From contig NZ_VDET01000008.1 in the NCBI RefSeq assembly GCF_006381105.1, forward strand, positions 124,001 to 188,000: DNA of 64,000 nucleotides, read 5' to 3'. The stretch's first letter is position 1. Every line of letters begins with the position of its first letter. The stretch is from Flavicella sediminum (GTDB taxonomy: Bacteria > Bacteroidota > Bacteroidia > Flavobacteriales > Flavobacteriaceae). The notes under the pieces are model-generated. The model was not told the origin of the DNA and made no database searches. It saw only the letters and a program-made list of their open reading frames with translations. The position numbers were made by a program, and so were the translations under genes. Below are positions 44,858-56,900 of the stretch, piece by piece.

Positions 44858-45637
44858 CTAGTTTCTAGCTTCTGTATTCTCAATTCTAACATGCGTTCCC
44901 AATAAAGACTCATTAGAGTTTAAAAACTGTTCGATGTAATTTTTTGCGTTTTTGGCAGCATCCTCTAGTTCTATTCCGAAAGCTAAGTTACAAGTTAAAG
45001 ACGATGACAATACACAACCACTTCCGTGTTTTTCTGAAACTTTATCTACGTTTGGTGGAATGTTGACCATGACAATTCCGCTATGATACAATTCGTCCCA
45101 ACCTTTTTTATCTTCTCTATGTCCACCTTTTAAATAAATATTTGTTTTACTAGCAATATGCTCCAACGTGTCTTCAATATCTAAATTAGGATATAGCAAT
45201 TGAATTTCGTCATAATTAGGAGTGATGATATAACACTGTTTCCAAACTTCATCTAACAAATCTTGATTTTCTTCTGTGTGAAAATCAAAACCAGCAGTTG
45301 CTTTGATGATAGGATCTAAAACGATTTTTATTTCCGAATTTAACGAGTGTAATTTATCTAAAACAAGTGATAATACTTCCCAAGATTGGATGATTCCTAT
45401 TTTAACGATGTTGATTTTAAAACGCTCAAACAAAGTTTCTATTTGTTGCAAAATAAGGTCAATAGAAATCCAATGGCAGTTATTAAAATCGATGTCATTC
45501 TGAACAGTAACCGCTGTGCAAACAGATAAACCATACAAATTGTGAGCTTCAAAAGTTTTGATATCTGAAGTAAGTCCGGCACCTCCCGAAGGATCATGAC
45601 CAGCAATGGTTAGTATGTATTTATGATCGTTTATCAT
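44858..45637 (-). CDS. thiD: Hydroxymethylpyrimidine (phosphate) kinase
   Basis: This 259-residue ribokinase-fold enzyme phosphorylates HMP and HMP-phosphate. It has LTIAGHDPSGGAGLTSDIKTFEAH at the start (the substrate site of ThiD), SVCTAVTVQND, IVLDPIIKATAG, ITPNYDEIQLL and the anion hole and catalytic Asp region in KHGSGCVLSSSLTCNLAFG. Length is normal for a single-domain ThiD without a fused ThiE or TenA. Confidence 0.95.
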   Translation of the reverse strand: MINDHKYILTIAGHDPSGGAGLTSDIKTFEAHNLYGLSVCTAVTVQNDIDFNNCHWISIDLILQQIETLFERFKINIVKIGIIQSWEVLSLVLDKLHSLNSEIKIVLDPIIKATAGFDFHTEENQDLLDEVWKQCYIITPNYDEIQLLYPNLDIEDTLEHIASKTNIYLKGGHREDKKGWDELYHSGIVMVNIPPNVDKVSEKHGSGCVLSSSLTCNLAFGIELEDAAKNAKNYIEQFLNSNESLLGTHVRIENTEARN

Positions 45638-45645
45638 TTTATTTT

Positions 45646-45717
45646 GTCATTCCTGCGTAGGCAGGAATCTTAGTGTTTTAATCTTGTTGTTTGGATTCCT
45701 GCCTTCGCAGGAATGAC
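45646..45717. repeat. Inverted CATTCCTGC-type repeat, thiD-thiE2 spacer
   Basis: GTCATTCCTGCGTAGGCAGGAATC (written here as GTCATTCCTGCG plus TAGGCAGGAATC) and its reverse partner GATTCCTGCCTTCGCAGGAATGAC (GATTCCTGCC plus TTCGCAGGAATGAC) form 24-base arms, with 24 bases between them. Each arm is itself nearly palindromic. I recall this element as common between genes in Flavobacteriaceae. A second short palindrome (TAGAC..GTCTA) follows at 45734-45756. Confidence 0.85.
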
Positions 45718-45764
45718 ATTCGTATCTTTTAAATAGACTTCGACGAGCTCCGTCTACGTATTTT

Positions 45765-46367
45765 TTACTTCGAAACCTGATCTTGTTGAAACTTCATCTT
45801 TCTAAAATCTTCCACCGGGTTTTCACTATTCCAAATACCACCTAAAACACCCACTCCTTTAAAACCTAATTTATCAAATTCAGCTAAATTTTCTGTTGTA
45901 ACTCCACCCATACCAATAATGGTTTTGTCAATGTGATTGACATCAAATCCTCTACCATTGTATCCTTGTTTAGAAATAGATGAAAATACAGGACTTAGTA
46001 AATGATAATCAAATTCAAAAGTACAATTCTCAAGTTCCTCAGGTTCATGAAAAGAAGAGCTTATGGTTTTTCCGTACATATTATTGAGTTTGACAAAATA
46101 ATCGGTAGGAGTATCTAAATGATCTCTTCTTTTTTGTTCCTGAAAATGAATTCCTTTTAAAGAATATTCGTTGACCAACTCATGAAAATAATGCACTACA
46201 ATTCTGTTATGATATTGTTTATTTATCTGATTTAAATACTCACAATGTTCTTGGTAGTTTTTGTATGGTTTTCTAAAATGGTAGTATTCCAAACCTGCTT
46301 CGAATAATTCATTTAGAATTTCGATTTCGTTAGGGATATCAGTTTCTGGTGCTATTAGGATGATCAT
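45765..46367 (-). CDS. ThiE/TenI-like protein, second copy
   Basis: This 200-residue TIM-barrel protein of the thiamine phosphate synthase/TenI superfamily shows YYHFRKPYKNYQEH (substrate loop), LKGIHFQEQKR, SSSFHEPEEL, YHLLSPVFSSISKQGYNG and IGMGGVTTENLAEFDKLGFKGVGVLGGIW. Compared with the operon's other ThiE, the INDSY and GGTGN pieces are absent (VVHYFHE and SSSFHE stand there). The pyrophosphate-transfer reaction may therefore be lost, as in TenI, which tautomerises the thiazole. It lies between thiC and thiD under the same riboswitch. Confidence 0.85.
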   Translation of the reverse strand: MIILIAPETDIPNEIEILNELFEAGLEYYHFRKPYKNYQEHCEYLNQINKQYHNRIVVHYFHELVNEYSLKGIHFQEQKRRDHLDTPTDYFVKLNNMYGKTISSSFHEPEELENCTFEFDYHLLSPVFSSISKQGYNGRGFDVNHIDKTIIGMGGVTTENLAEFDKLGFKGVGVLGGIWNSENPVEDFRKMKFQQDQVSK

Positions 46368-46391
46368 GGGAATTAGCTTAACAATTAGTGA

Positions 46392-46411
46392 TTTTCAATT
46401 AACAATGTACA
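46392..46411. repeat. Dispersed AATTA-CAATGTACA repeat, copy 2
   Basis: TTTTCAATTAACAATGTACA differs by one base from 41505-41524. The remaining spacer up to thiC contains further ACAATTGACAATG and TGTTCATTG pieces, so it is repeat-derived. Confidence 0.6.
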
Positions 46412-46490
46412 GAGAACAATTGACAATGCGAACATACAAATCATTCTTACATTATTAACTGTCCATCGCACATTGCAAATTGTTCATTGA

Positions 46491-48386
<1,896 letters not shown>

Positions 48387-48415
48387 TTAGCTCGTTATTA
48401 TTTGTTATTTAGGTG

Positions 48416-48440
48416 CTAATGGCTAACAGCCAAAAGCTAA
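48416..48440 (-). repeat. Palindrome-family repeat in the thiS-thiC spacer
   Basis: On the minus strand this reads TTAGCTTTTGGCTGTTAGCC followed by ATTAG, clearly related to CTTTTAGCCGTTAGCCATTG of the trp spacers. Further fragments (TATTGGCCTTTGGCTTTTAG) occupy the rest of the spacer. Confidence 0.6.
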
Positions 48441-48450
48441 TTGCTGAAAG

Positions 48451-48654
48451 TTATCCTCCCTGTGTAGCTTGAATAATAAGAATAGAGTCGTTGTTGTTTA
48501 GCTGAGTTTTCCCCCAAGTTTCTTTAGGAAGAATAGTTGCATCTATAGCCACAGCAATTCCGTTTAAAGGAGAGTTGATTTGATGTAGGAGTTCCACAAT
48601 AGTGGCATTTTCTTTAATGCTAACGGTGGAATTGTTTACTTGAATAGAAATCAT
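48451..48654 (-). CDS. thiS: Sulfur carrier protein ThiS
   Basis: This 67-residue ubiquitin-fold protein ends TQGG, the thiocarboxylate-bearing Gly-Gly tail. The MISIQVNN start and GIAVAIDATILPKETWGKTQLNNNDSILIIQATQGG (residues 34-67) are typical. An open frame extends 33 codons further upstream, but that part overlaps the riboswitch leader and would not give a ThiS start. It delivers sulfur to ThiG. It is the first gene behind the TPP riboswitch. No thiF, which would adenylate it, is present in the operon. Confidence 0.93.
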   Translation of the reverse strand: MISIQVNNSTVSIKENATIVELLHQINSPLNGIAVAIDATILPKETWGKTQLNNNDSILIIQATQGG

Positions 48655-48765
48655 TAACAGTTGTTTTAAAATAGGAAGGTGTAAAACAAACTGCTTTGAA
48701 TAGGTGTGTTTCAAAAAAAGCACACATAGAAAGATAGTAAACAAGTATTTCAACTCGTTTTCACT

Positions 48766-48838
48766 TTTCCCTTCGACGGTACTAACCGCATCAGGTTCAA
48801 AGGGTATGTCTCAGTTCCAAAAGGAACACCCCTAAAGT
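48766..48838 (-). promoter_or_regulatory. TPP riboswitch (THI element)
   Basis: The minus strand contains TTTAGGGGTG, then CTGAGA, then ACCCTTTGAACCTGATGCGG, then GGTTAGTACCG and CGAAGGGAA. These are the conserved helices of the thiamine pyrophosphate riboswitch, including the CUGAGA pyrimidine-binding loop and the GAACCUGAU core. It precedes thiS by about 110 bases and should shut the whole thi operon off when TPP is plentiful. I found no clear terminator before thiS. A hairpin with CAGTTTGTTTT and AAAACAACTG arms (48657-48693) ends next to the thiS ATG, so control of translation is possible. Confidence 0.97.
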
Positions 48839-48846
48839 TTACGCAG

Positions 48847-48854
48847 CAAATGTA
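48847..48854 (-). promoter_or_regulatory. -7 element of the thi operon promoter
   Basis: Minus-strand TACATTTG is an exact TAnnTTTG match, ending eight bases upstream of the riboswitch. A TTC lies 21 bases further upstream. Transcription would start right at the riboswitch. Confidence 0.65.
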
Positions 48855-48958
48855 AGTAAAAAAATATGAGGAAAAGAAATGTGAGAATTTGATTTTTTAA
48901 ATTCAAGGAATAAAAGTGTATTTTTAAACTTCTTTAATTTTTTGAAAAAGATTATTCT

Positions 48959-49924
48959 ATGAAAATTATAAAAATAAAAAGCATTTTCTATACTGTTACA
49001 GTCTTGCTGTTGGTGCATTGCACTAGCGAAAAAGTTAGCGTAAATTTATTAGAAGGTACTATTGATACTGTTTTGGTAAAAAAGCATCTATATACTTTGG
49101 CGTCAGATGACATGCAAGGAAGAAAAGCAGGAACTCCTGGAATTGAAAAAGCAGCAAAGTATATTGAAGGGGAGTTTGAAGCTTTAGGATTGAAAACTTT
49201 TCAGGGAGCCAATTCGTATCGACAAAATTTTACCAAAGAAAATTTAGCGTTGTTTAATGTCATCGGTGTTTTGGAAGGAAATTCTAAAAAGGAAGAATTC
49301 GTAGTGATTTCTGCACATTACGATCATTTAGGAATTTTACCAGCCGTAAACGGAGATGAAATTGCCAATGGAGCAGATGATGATGCTTCTGGCGTGACGG
49401 CTGTTTTATCCTTAGCCAGTTATTGGTCGAAAAGAGGAGATAATGAAAGAACGCTTGTTTTTATTGCTTTTACAGCAGAAGAAAAAGGACTGTGGGGATC
49501 TAATTATTTTGGAACCAAAATTTCGCCAGAGAAATATATAGCCGGTATTAATATAGAAATGATAGGGAAGGATTCTAAATTTGGTCCTAGAACAGCTTTT
49601 TTAACAGGTTTTGAAAGGTCTTCCTTTGGAAAAATAATACAAGAAAATTTAAAGGGAAGCAATTTTACCTTACATCCAGATCCTTATCAAAAATTTAATT
49701 TGTTTTACAGATCTGACAATGCTTCATTGGCAAAATTAGGAATTCCAGCCCATACTTTTTCTACGTGTCCTATAGATACGGATGCCTACTACCACACGGT
49801 TGATGACGAAGTAGAAACTTTAGATTTACAAAACATTGCAACAACAATAAAAGCCATTGCCATTGGAACGGCATCAATAATTAATGGAAAAGATACGCCT
49901 AGCAGGGTTTCGGTTGAAAAATAG
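48959..49924 (+). CDS. M28-family zinc aminopeptidase, lipoprotein
   Basis: This 321-residue protein has a lipoprotein signal ending LLLVHC. The M28 core carries the zinc ligands in ISAHYDHLG near residue 120, NGADDDASGVTAVL, TAEEKGLWGS near 176 and the late His in AYYHTVDDEVETLD near 280. The ligand set and the catalytic Glu (AEE) are complete. The family removes N-terminal residues from peptides; outside the cytoplasm it probably serves nutrition or turnover. It diverges from the thi operon. Confidence 0.9.
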   Translation: MKIIKIKSIFYTVTVLLLVHCTSEKVSVNLLEGTIDTVLVKKHLYTLASDDMQGRKAGTPGIEKAAKYIEGEFEALGLKTFQGANSYRQNFTKENLALFNVIGVLEGNSKKEEFVVISAHYDHLGILPAVNGDEIANGADDDASGVTAVLSLASYWSKRGDNERTLVFIAFTAEEKGLWGSNYFGTKISPEKYIAGINIEMIGKDSKFGPRTAFLTGFERSSFGKIIQENLKGSNFTLHPDPYQKFNLFYRSDNASLAKLGIPAHTFSTCPIDTDAYYHTVDDEVETLDLQNIATTIKAIAIGTASIINGKDTPSRVSVEK

Positions 49925-50015
49925 GTTTTGAAAAGCTCAATCCTAAAAAAGAAGCAATAAATTGTGTGATAATTTTATATATTCGATTTTAGCAATTAGA
50001 AATTACTTCCAAATT

Positions 50016-50372
50016 ATGGCATACAACGAATTTTTAGCAGAACGTGTTCATCGTTTTTTTACAGACAATAAAGTAGCATTTAGAATCATGAAAATGATGG
50101 GAGGTTTGTGCTATATGGTAAATGAAAAAATGTGTATTGGTGTGATAGAAGAAGCTGTAATGGCTAGAATTGGCACAGAAAAATACGAAGCGGCTTTGCT
50201 AAAAGAAGGTTGTGAAGAAAAGATAGACTCCATAAGAGCAATGAAAGGTTATGTGTTTTTAACAGAAGACGCTACCGACATGGATGCTGATTTGGCCTAT
50301 TGGTTGCAATTGGCATTGGATTTTAATCCCTTGGCAAAAGCGAGTCCGAAGAAAAAGAAAAAAACAAAGTAA
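50016..50372 (+). CDS. TfoX N-terminal-domain protein
   Basis: The protein has 118 residues from the ATG of MAYNEFLAERV. MMGGLCYMVNEKMCIGVIEEAVMARIGTEKYEAAL (residues 29-63) is the TfoX_N domain. It lacks the TfoX C-terminal domain that is present in Sxy of Haemophilus, so a role in competence is not implied. The tail is basic (PKKKKKTK). A strong hairpin follows. Function unknown. Confidence 0.85.
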   Translation: MAYNEFLAERVHRFFTDNKVAFRIMKMMGGLCYMVNEKMCIGVIEEAVMARIGTEKYEAALLKEGCEEKIDSIRAMKGYVFLTEDATDMDADLAYWLQLALDFNPLAKASPKKKKKTK

Positions 50373-50375
50373 AAT

Positions 50376-50406
50376 AAAAAAGCTTCCGAAGAGGAAGCTT
50401 TTTTTT
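50376..50406. terminator. Bidirectional terminator
   Basis: AAAAAGCTTCC(G) pairs with (A)GGAAGCTTTTT in a GC-rich centre with A and T tracts on both sides. It lies between the convergent TfoX-N gene and the small barrel gene. Confidence 0.85.
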
Positions 50407-50410
50407 ATAT

Positions 50411-50887
50411 TTAAAATTGGTATCTAATCCCTAATGCAATGTCAGAATTTAAACCATCATAGGCATCACTAAATCCAAACTCTGGTCTGATATCTAAAGA
50501 TAAAAGTAATGGAATGTCAAAGTTGTATTCAATACCAACAGTTCCAGAAGCAAATACTGCCGTGTTAGACACGCTGTCTTTTTTCCAAGAACCCAATCCA
50601 CCACCAAAACCGGCATACCAATTCATTTTTTCGCTTAATTCTTTTAAGTCCCAAACCCATTGGTAATTTGCTGCTAGTTTGAAAGAGCTAACTCCGTCGC
50701 TATCTCTAAGTCCTAGATCTAATTCTAGTCGGTTTGATTTTTTTAGTAGATGTTGATAAGAAATTTCAGCGCCCAAACCACTGTTATCGCCAAATCGCAA
50801 TCCAATAGCATTTTTTGAAATACCTTGTGCGTTTACAGAAAAAATGGCTGCTGTAAAAAGACAGATACTTAAAATAATTTTCTTCAT
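50411..50887 (-). CDS. Small outer-membrane beta-barrel protein
   Basis: This protein of 158 residues starts at the ATG of MKKIILSICLF; nine codons upstream have no good signal. The signal peptide ends AAIFSVNAQ. Strands such as IGLRFGDNSGLGAEISYQHLL, RLELDLGLRDSDGVSSFKLAANYQWVW, WYAGFGGGLGSW and LSLDIRPEFGFSDA, with a terminal IALGIRYQF, show a small barrel of eight strands. Family not identified. It lies 40 bases after the A2M gene's stop and may be transcribed with it, although a promoter box lies between. Confidence 0.8.
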   Translation of the reverse strand: MKKIILSICLFTAAIFSVNAQGISKNAIGLRFGDNSGLGAEISYQHLLKKSNRLELDLGLRDSDGVSSFKLAANYQWVWDLKELSEKMNWYAGFGGGLGSWKKDSVSNTAVFASGTVGIEYNFDIPLLLSLDIRPEFGFSDAYDGLNSDIALGIRYQF

Positions 50888-50911
50888 AATGTTTCTTGTT
50901 TTTAATTTGTG

Positions 50912-50919
50912 CAAAGGTA
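50912..50919 (-). promoter_or_regulatory. -7 element before the small barrel gene
   Basis: Minus-strand TACCTTTG matches TAnnTTTG, 24 bases before the ATG. Its upstream part would lie inside the A2M coding end; no clear -33 element. Confidence 0.45.
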
Positions 50920-50926
50920 CAATATC

Positions 50927-53900
50927 CTAATGGATATGCAGTCTATTTCCTTTGCTATGGCTACTGAATTCTGGGGCATACATACTTTCTATAGAGCTAA
51001 TTCCATTGCTGAAATTTCCTGAGTTGTTTGCACGAACATCGTATTCAAAAACATAAGTTCCTTTCGGTAAATTGTCAAAAAAGAAATGGCTACTGGCATC
51101 TTTGGTACTTTCATAATAGCCCAATCCATCTTGCCATTTGTAACTTGATAATACGTTAATAGGTTCTACTCCAGCAGCTCTAAGGTCCTTTAGGTGGATG
51201 AATTCAAGGTCTCGGTCCGTAGCTATTTCTATTCTAATAGTTATTAAACTACCTACTTTCAAGTTTGTGTTTTCTGTAATTTCTGTCAATACTTTTCCTT
51301 GCTTACTGTTCGATTTTAGAAAAAGTTTTTTAGCAATAGTAAGACTGGTATTGGTAGAGGTTATTTTATCTAAATCTTCAAAATATTGCCAATACAAAGC
51401 GCCCCAGGCCATTCCTTTGTCTTTTTTAGAAATGGTAACGGTAGCCATTTCAGGTGTAATTTCATTCGGTTTCCAAGATGTTTTGAAATAACCGGTTCCA
51501 GCTTCTGTTTTTACGTTTTCTAATTTGCTTGGTTCTATTTTTTTATTTCCTATAACAAGGTCTAGGCTGTTTTCAATAGCTAACCAATCGCTTCCTTGTA
51601 ATAACAAAGCATAGATCGCTTCGGTAGTGGCTTTGGTGGTTTTCCAACTATGGGTTTGCTTGTTTTTTATTAAGTATTTTTTTAATGCGTCAATTGTTTT
51701 GGTGTCATTGTCAATTTCTGCAAAAACTTCAATAAACAGACTTTGAGTTTCTATTGGTGATTGGTACCAGTACCAACTTGATGTATTTTCTTTCCAATAC
51801 ATACCCATCTCCGAAGAAGTGATGCTGTTCTCTTTTAAAGATTGGATAATGTTTTTTGCTAAGGTTTCTTTTCCTTCTCTATAAAGAATCAAAGCAGACA
51901 GGCCTTTGTTGTATAATTTTGCTTCTTTCCAAAATTGCGCTGTTTGTTTTTTGTAAAAAGTAAGTGCATTGATGCTTGTATTCGGAATTGCTATTTTGTT
52001 ATAAAAACTACGCAAGTATAAATAATGCAACTGGCTGCTGTTCAAATGGTTTTTTGCCAAATAGTCTTTTTCTGCTTGAATACCTTTGTTTTTGTTGTTT
52101 TCGCGCTGTCTGATTTCAGAAGCTTTTTGGGTCAGTTTGTTGTAATCATCCGTTATTTCTTTATCTAAAAATTGCAAAGCCTTTTTAATTATTTTTTCTT
52201 CAGTTACGGAATTACCTTGTATTCCCAATTTTTTTAAATGCCCAAAACCGGCAACAATATGTTGGGTAATATTTCTATTGGCATAGCGACTGCCTTTAAA
52301 CCAAGGAAAACCACCGTTGCTCATTTGCATTTGCTCCAATTGTTCTAGGTTTTTGGTAAGATTGTTTTTTGTTTTTTCCAAGTCGAATAACAGAGCAATG
52401 CGCTTTTTTTGTTCTGTCTCCGATTGCGCATCTCGCAACCAAGGCGTTTCTTGAATGATTAGTGATTTTAGTTCTTGGTTTTTTTCTAGGTTGCTTAGCA
52501 AAGCATCACTCGATTGCCATTGTTTAAAAACAGCTTTTATTTTAGGATTGTTATTTACTAAATGGCTAGCCAAAACATTTGCGTAATACCTAGAAAAAGT
52601 TTGCTCGGCACATTCGTATGGGTATTCCATTAAATAAGGCAAAGCTTGTACCGCATACCAAGCCGGATTCGTGGTCATTTCTAAAGTTAGCTTGTGGTTT
52701 TTAAGAGTTTTTGAAGTGTTGTTTTTTAATTTGTCTAAGCTAAAGGTTTTGGTTTCATTCGCATTTACCCAAAGAGGTAAGGTTTCTGTAACCAACATTC
52801 TATTAGATAATACAGGCAATACATTTTGTTCTCCATCTGAAAAATCACCTGCTTTGGCAACTATTTTATACTGAACTGCCTGAATGTTTTCAGGAATTTG
52901 TAAAGTCCAAGAGACTTGCGTATTTCCTTTTGCAGCAATAGAAAAGTTTTTTGTTTTTACGGTATTTAGTAAAAACTCGTTAATATTCTTTCCTGTTAGT
53001 GCATCCGTAAGTTGTAGCTGCGCAAAACCTGTTAGCTGTTTTGTGCTCATACTGGCAATTTTACTTGAAATGCTTATTTGATCTCCTTCTCGTAAAAAAC
53101 GAGGAGCGTTTGGCGTGATCATTAATTCTTTTTGTGTAAAGCTTGTGAGGGTTTTAGTGGCAGTTTGCAGTTTTTTTGTGTGGGCTAATAACTGCAATTT
53201 CCATTTGGTCAAAGCTTCGGGCATGGTAAATTCAAAACGGATGTCTCCATTTTTATCCGTTCTTAAATGAGGAAAGAAAAAGGCGGTTTCTTTTAAATTG
53301 CTTCTTGCCTGTACCTGATTCAATTCTTCTTCTATTTTTTTTAGCCCAGTTTTGGTAGAAATTAGAACAACCCCGTTAGCACCTCTAGCTCCATAAACGG
53401 CAGTTGCTGCGGCATCTTTTAAAACATCTAAACTGGAAATGTCATTGACACCAATAGAGCTAAGGTCGAAATTTTCTACAGGAACTCCATCTACAACATA
53501 TAAAGGAGGAGAATTAGGAGTAGAAGAAGTACCTCTGATGAGAATATTGCTAGATTCACCATTTGTATATCCTAAATTTATTCCAGACACTTGCCCTTGT
53601 AAGGCTGAAGATATATCGCTAACTCTAGTTTTGGAAACAGCGCCTGTTAAGCTTGCTTTTCTTTGAGAACCATAACCAACTACAATCACTTCTTCAAGTT
53701 CAGAAGAACTTTGTGAGAGCATGATATTGTATTGGTTGTTTTTGGTAAGTTTGATGGTTAGTGGTTCAAAGCCTATATAGGTAAAAGTCAATTTGTCTCT
53801 TTTATTTGCTTTTAAAGTGAAATTCCCATCAAAATCGGTGCTTGTACCTTTTGAATTACCTTCAATACTTACAGAAACTCCAGCTATCGGTTGTTTGTCT

Positions 53901-56900
53901 TCGTCGTATACGGTTCCTTGAATAGTTCCTTTTTTGATGGTTTTGTCGTAGATGTTTTTTAAGACTAAGGTTTTTCTAATGGATTTTAAATAGGAAGTTT
54001 GGATCCAGTTGTTGTTTGTAAATGAAAATCCGAACCAATTTAATTGATCGAATTTTTGTTGTTGAAAATGGTATTTAGCATAAGAATTATTTCTTATAAC
54101 AAAATAAGTCGTACCAAAACTGTTATGTGCGGTGCTGCTATTTCCGTAAGTACGATAGTTGTTTTTTGCTGTTGGAGAAAATTGCCATTGGTGGCTTTTA
54201 AATTCATCTAAGGAGGCATCATACATAGAAGCTAAAATTTCTGCTGCAACATTTTCTTTTTGGTTTCCTTTTATTTTAAAGGCCCATGTTTGCTCAGCTC
54301 CAGGTTGTAATTTATTTCTAAAAGTTAAGGTTTCAATGGTTAAATTGTGCGCTTTGTAAGGAACAGAAATGCTTAAGTTGCCTTTGTGAAATTCATTGTA
54401 ATTTACATATTCATATTTTATAGCAAAGCCACCAATATCCTTTTTTGTTACTGGAATTGTTAAGGTTTTAATTTCATTGTTTAAATGAATAAAATGACGT
54501 TTTACAATTTTATGGTTTTTTTCAATAGCCAAACTTAGGGTGATGTCTTTTGATGCTGAACCAATTTTCAATTGAATAGTTTCATTAGGTTGGTAATGCT
54601 GTTTGTCGGTTTTTATAAAAAATAAATCTTGATCGGCAACCCTAGTCTCTTTGTCAGAAAACACGGAGAATTGCTGTTCTTCTTTTACCGTTTGGTTGAA
54701 TTTATCGGTACATTCTAGTAGCGCAATATATTTTCCAGAAATCCATTGTTGAATGTTTTTTAATTCAATTTTTTTCGATTTTTCAGTATCGAATTTTTGT
54801 TGAAAAACCAGTTTTCCTTTTTCTTGTGAAATTTTATCATAAGGTTCGTTTGGAAATAAAGTTTCAAATTCTGTCTTTGTTATTTCTTGGTAATCAGGAG
54901 CCGGCCAACTACGAGATCTTAAGGGTTTTTTAGGCGCTGTTAATTTGTATATTTTCAGAATTCCTTTCGCAGCAACAAACTGATTGTTGAGGTTTTTGGT
55001 TTCCAAATGAATGGAATGTGTTGTTTGTGTTTTGTCTAATTTTTCGGGAATAGAAATTTTACTTGTTAAAGCATGGTAGCCCACTTTAATAGTGGTTTGT
55101 GTATCATGAGTTTCTCCATTGATATCGGTTACATCTGCGTAAACAACATAATTAAAAGTAGGCTGACTCTCTTTCGTTATTTTTGCATCAGGAATGGCTT
55201 TGAAATAAATTTTATAATTTCCTTGTGCATCAGTAGTAGTTTCTCCATGTGTAATTTCTAGTCTTTCAGATTGTTGAAAATTTCTTTGGCTCCAACGATA
55301 CCAAGATGGGAAATTGGCAGTTCTTACCACACGGTAGCTTACTTTTGCTTCAGAAATAGTACTGCCTGAAAAGGCTGTTGCAGTTCCTGTGGCTATAATA
55401 CTGTCGTTTAATTTATAGGTTTCTTTGGTAGGCTTAAATTCCGTTTTAAATTTTGGACGTTTGTATTCTTCAACGGAAATGCTAAAATTAGCATCGTAAT
55501 CAAAATCAAAATCGGCGGTATTATAAAACTTACTTGGCTGTTTTTCACTTTCGTCAATTTCAAAAGAATAAGTTCCTGTTAGTCCATTGTTAGGGAGCTT
55601 AAATTCACCAGATATTGCCCCAAATTCATTTAGTTTTAAATCTAATTTTTGTACTTCCTGTCCGTTTGGATCTTCTACAATAAGTTCTACATATTCTTTG
55701 GTAAAAGCTTCGGTTTTAGTTCCTTGTTTTTTTAATAATATGGCTTTGAAGAATACGGTTTGTCCTGGTCTGTAAATACTGCGGTCGGTAAAAATAAAAG
55801 GTTTTATTTCAATTTCTAAATCCTCTTCCTTGTCGTCATAGCGTTGCCAATCGTTTAAATAGTAATTTCCAAAGTAGGCTGTTTCTTCACCATTTGTTAC
55901 TGTTGCAACAAGGTTTTGGTGACGGGCTTTGGGTTTGTAGCTGAACCATCCATTTTTGTCTGTTTGAAAACTTTTATCAAGGTGTTTGTTGTAGGTGCTT
56001 GTTGTTCGACTGTTTTTTAAATTGACCTTTGCATTCGGAATGGGTCTTCCGTTGTTTCTGTTGACCACTTGGTAACTGTATACTCCATTTTCAGAATTTT
56101 GTATCAGTGCAAGGTCTGTGGCTTGTAGGGTACTTATTGCATTTAATTTTGTGTGGCTAATTGTGTCTTTGCTAGTTGTTACAAAAAGAATGTATTCGCC
56201 ATGTGTAAATTTTGGCGTCACAATTTCGGTTTGGTGTTTTTGAAAGTCGTTTTCTGTTTTTAAAGGGACTTCCCATTTTTCTGTAGGAGGTTTTTTGTTT
56301 AAAAAACGAATTTTAAGGGAATCGCTGTAGATTTTACGAAACTGAGCACTTTCTTTTTTATTAATTTTAAAAGCAGTAAAATAAAGCTTGTCAATATTTG
56401 AGTACTCAATTAGCAAGCGGGTATGTGAATTTGTAGGAATGTGTTTTTCGCTTTGTATGCGTAGTTTTTTGGATTGAATTTGCGCTTTTAAGGCTAGGCA
56501 ATTCTTGGATCCTTCACTGTTTGGAAAAAGACCTATTGCCAAGTTACAAGCCGCTAGTGCTTCCTTATTTTTAAATTGATTCTCTGTATTTCCTTTGGGG
56601 TTGTATTGATCTGCTTGTTTTTTGTAGCGCTTGGCTATTTTATAATCTAGCTGCGTAGATATGGCATGATGCCTGTATTTTTTTTGTAACTGTTTGTAAC
56701 TTTGAAGTAATAAGTTTTCTTTGTTTTTAGAAATACTGTTTTTATAAATAAACTCTAAAGCATCTATATAAACAGTAATATAAGCTGTTGGATTTTTATC
56801 TTTTTTATGAAAATGAAGAAGTTGTTGATAGGTTTTAAGTGCAGCCAATTCCAAGGAACTACTGTCTTTGTGGACTAAATTTTCTTCTTCAAAATGAGTG

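Noticed and set aside
48655-48753. N-terminal 33-codon extension of ThiS that looks like a signal peptide
   Set aside because: It lies in the riboswitch leader, just downstream of the aptamer, and ThiS proteins begin at the MISIQVNN position with about 67 residues. The hydrophobic look is a coincidence.
53300-53950. The TonB-plug part of the A2M gene as a separate broken SusC gene or an assembly join
   Set aside because: The frame stays open across both borders, no stop or frameshift is seen, and the plug is not followed by barrel sequence. I treat it as a real domain, while noting a read-level check would be welcome.
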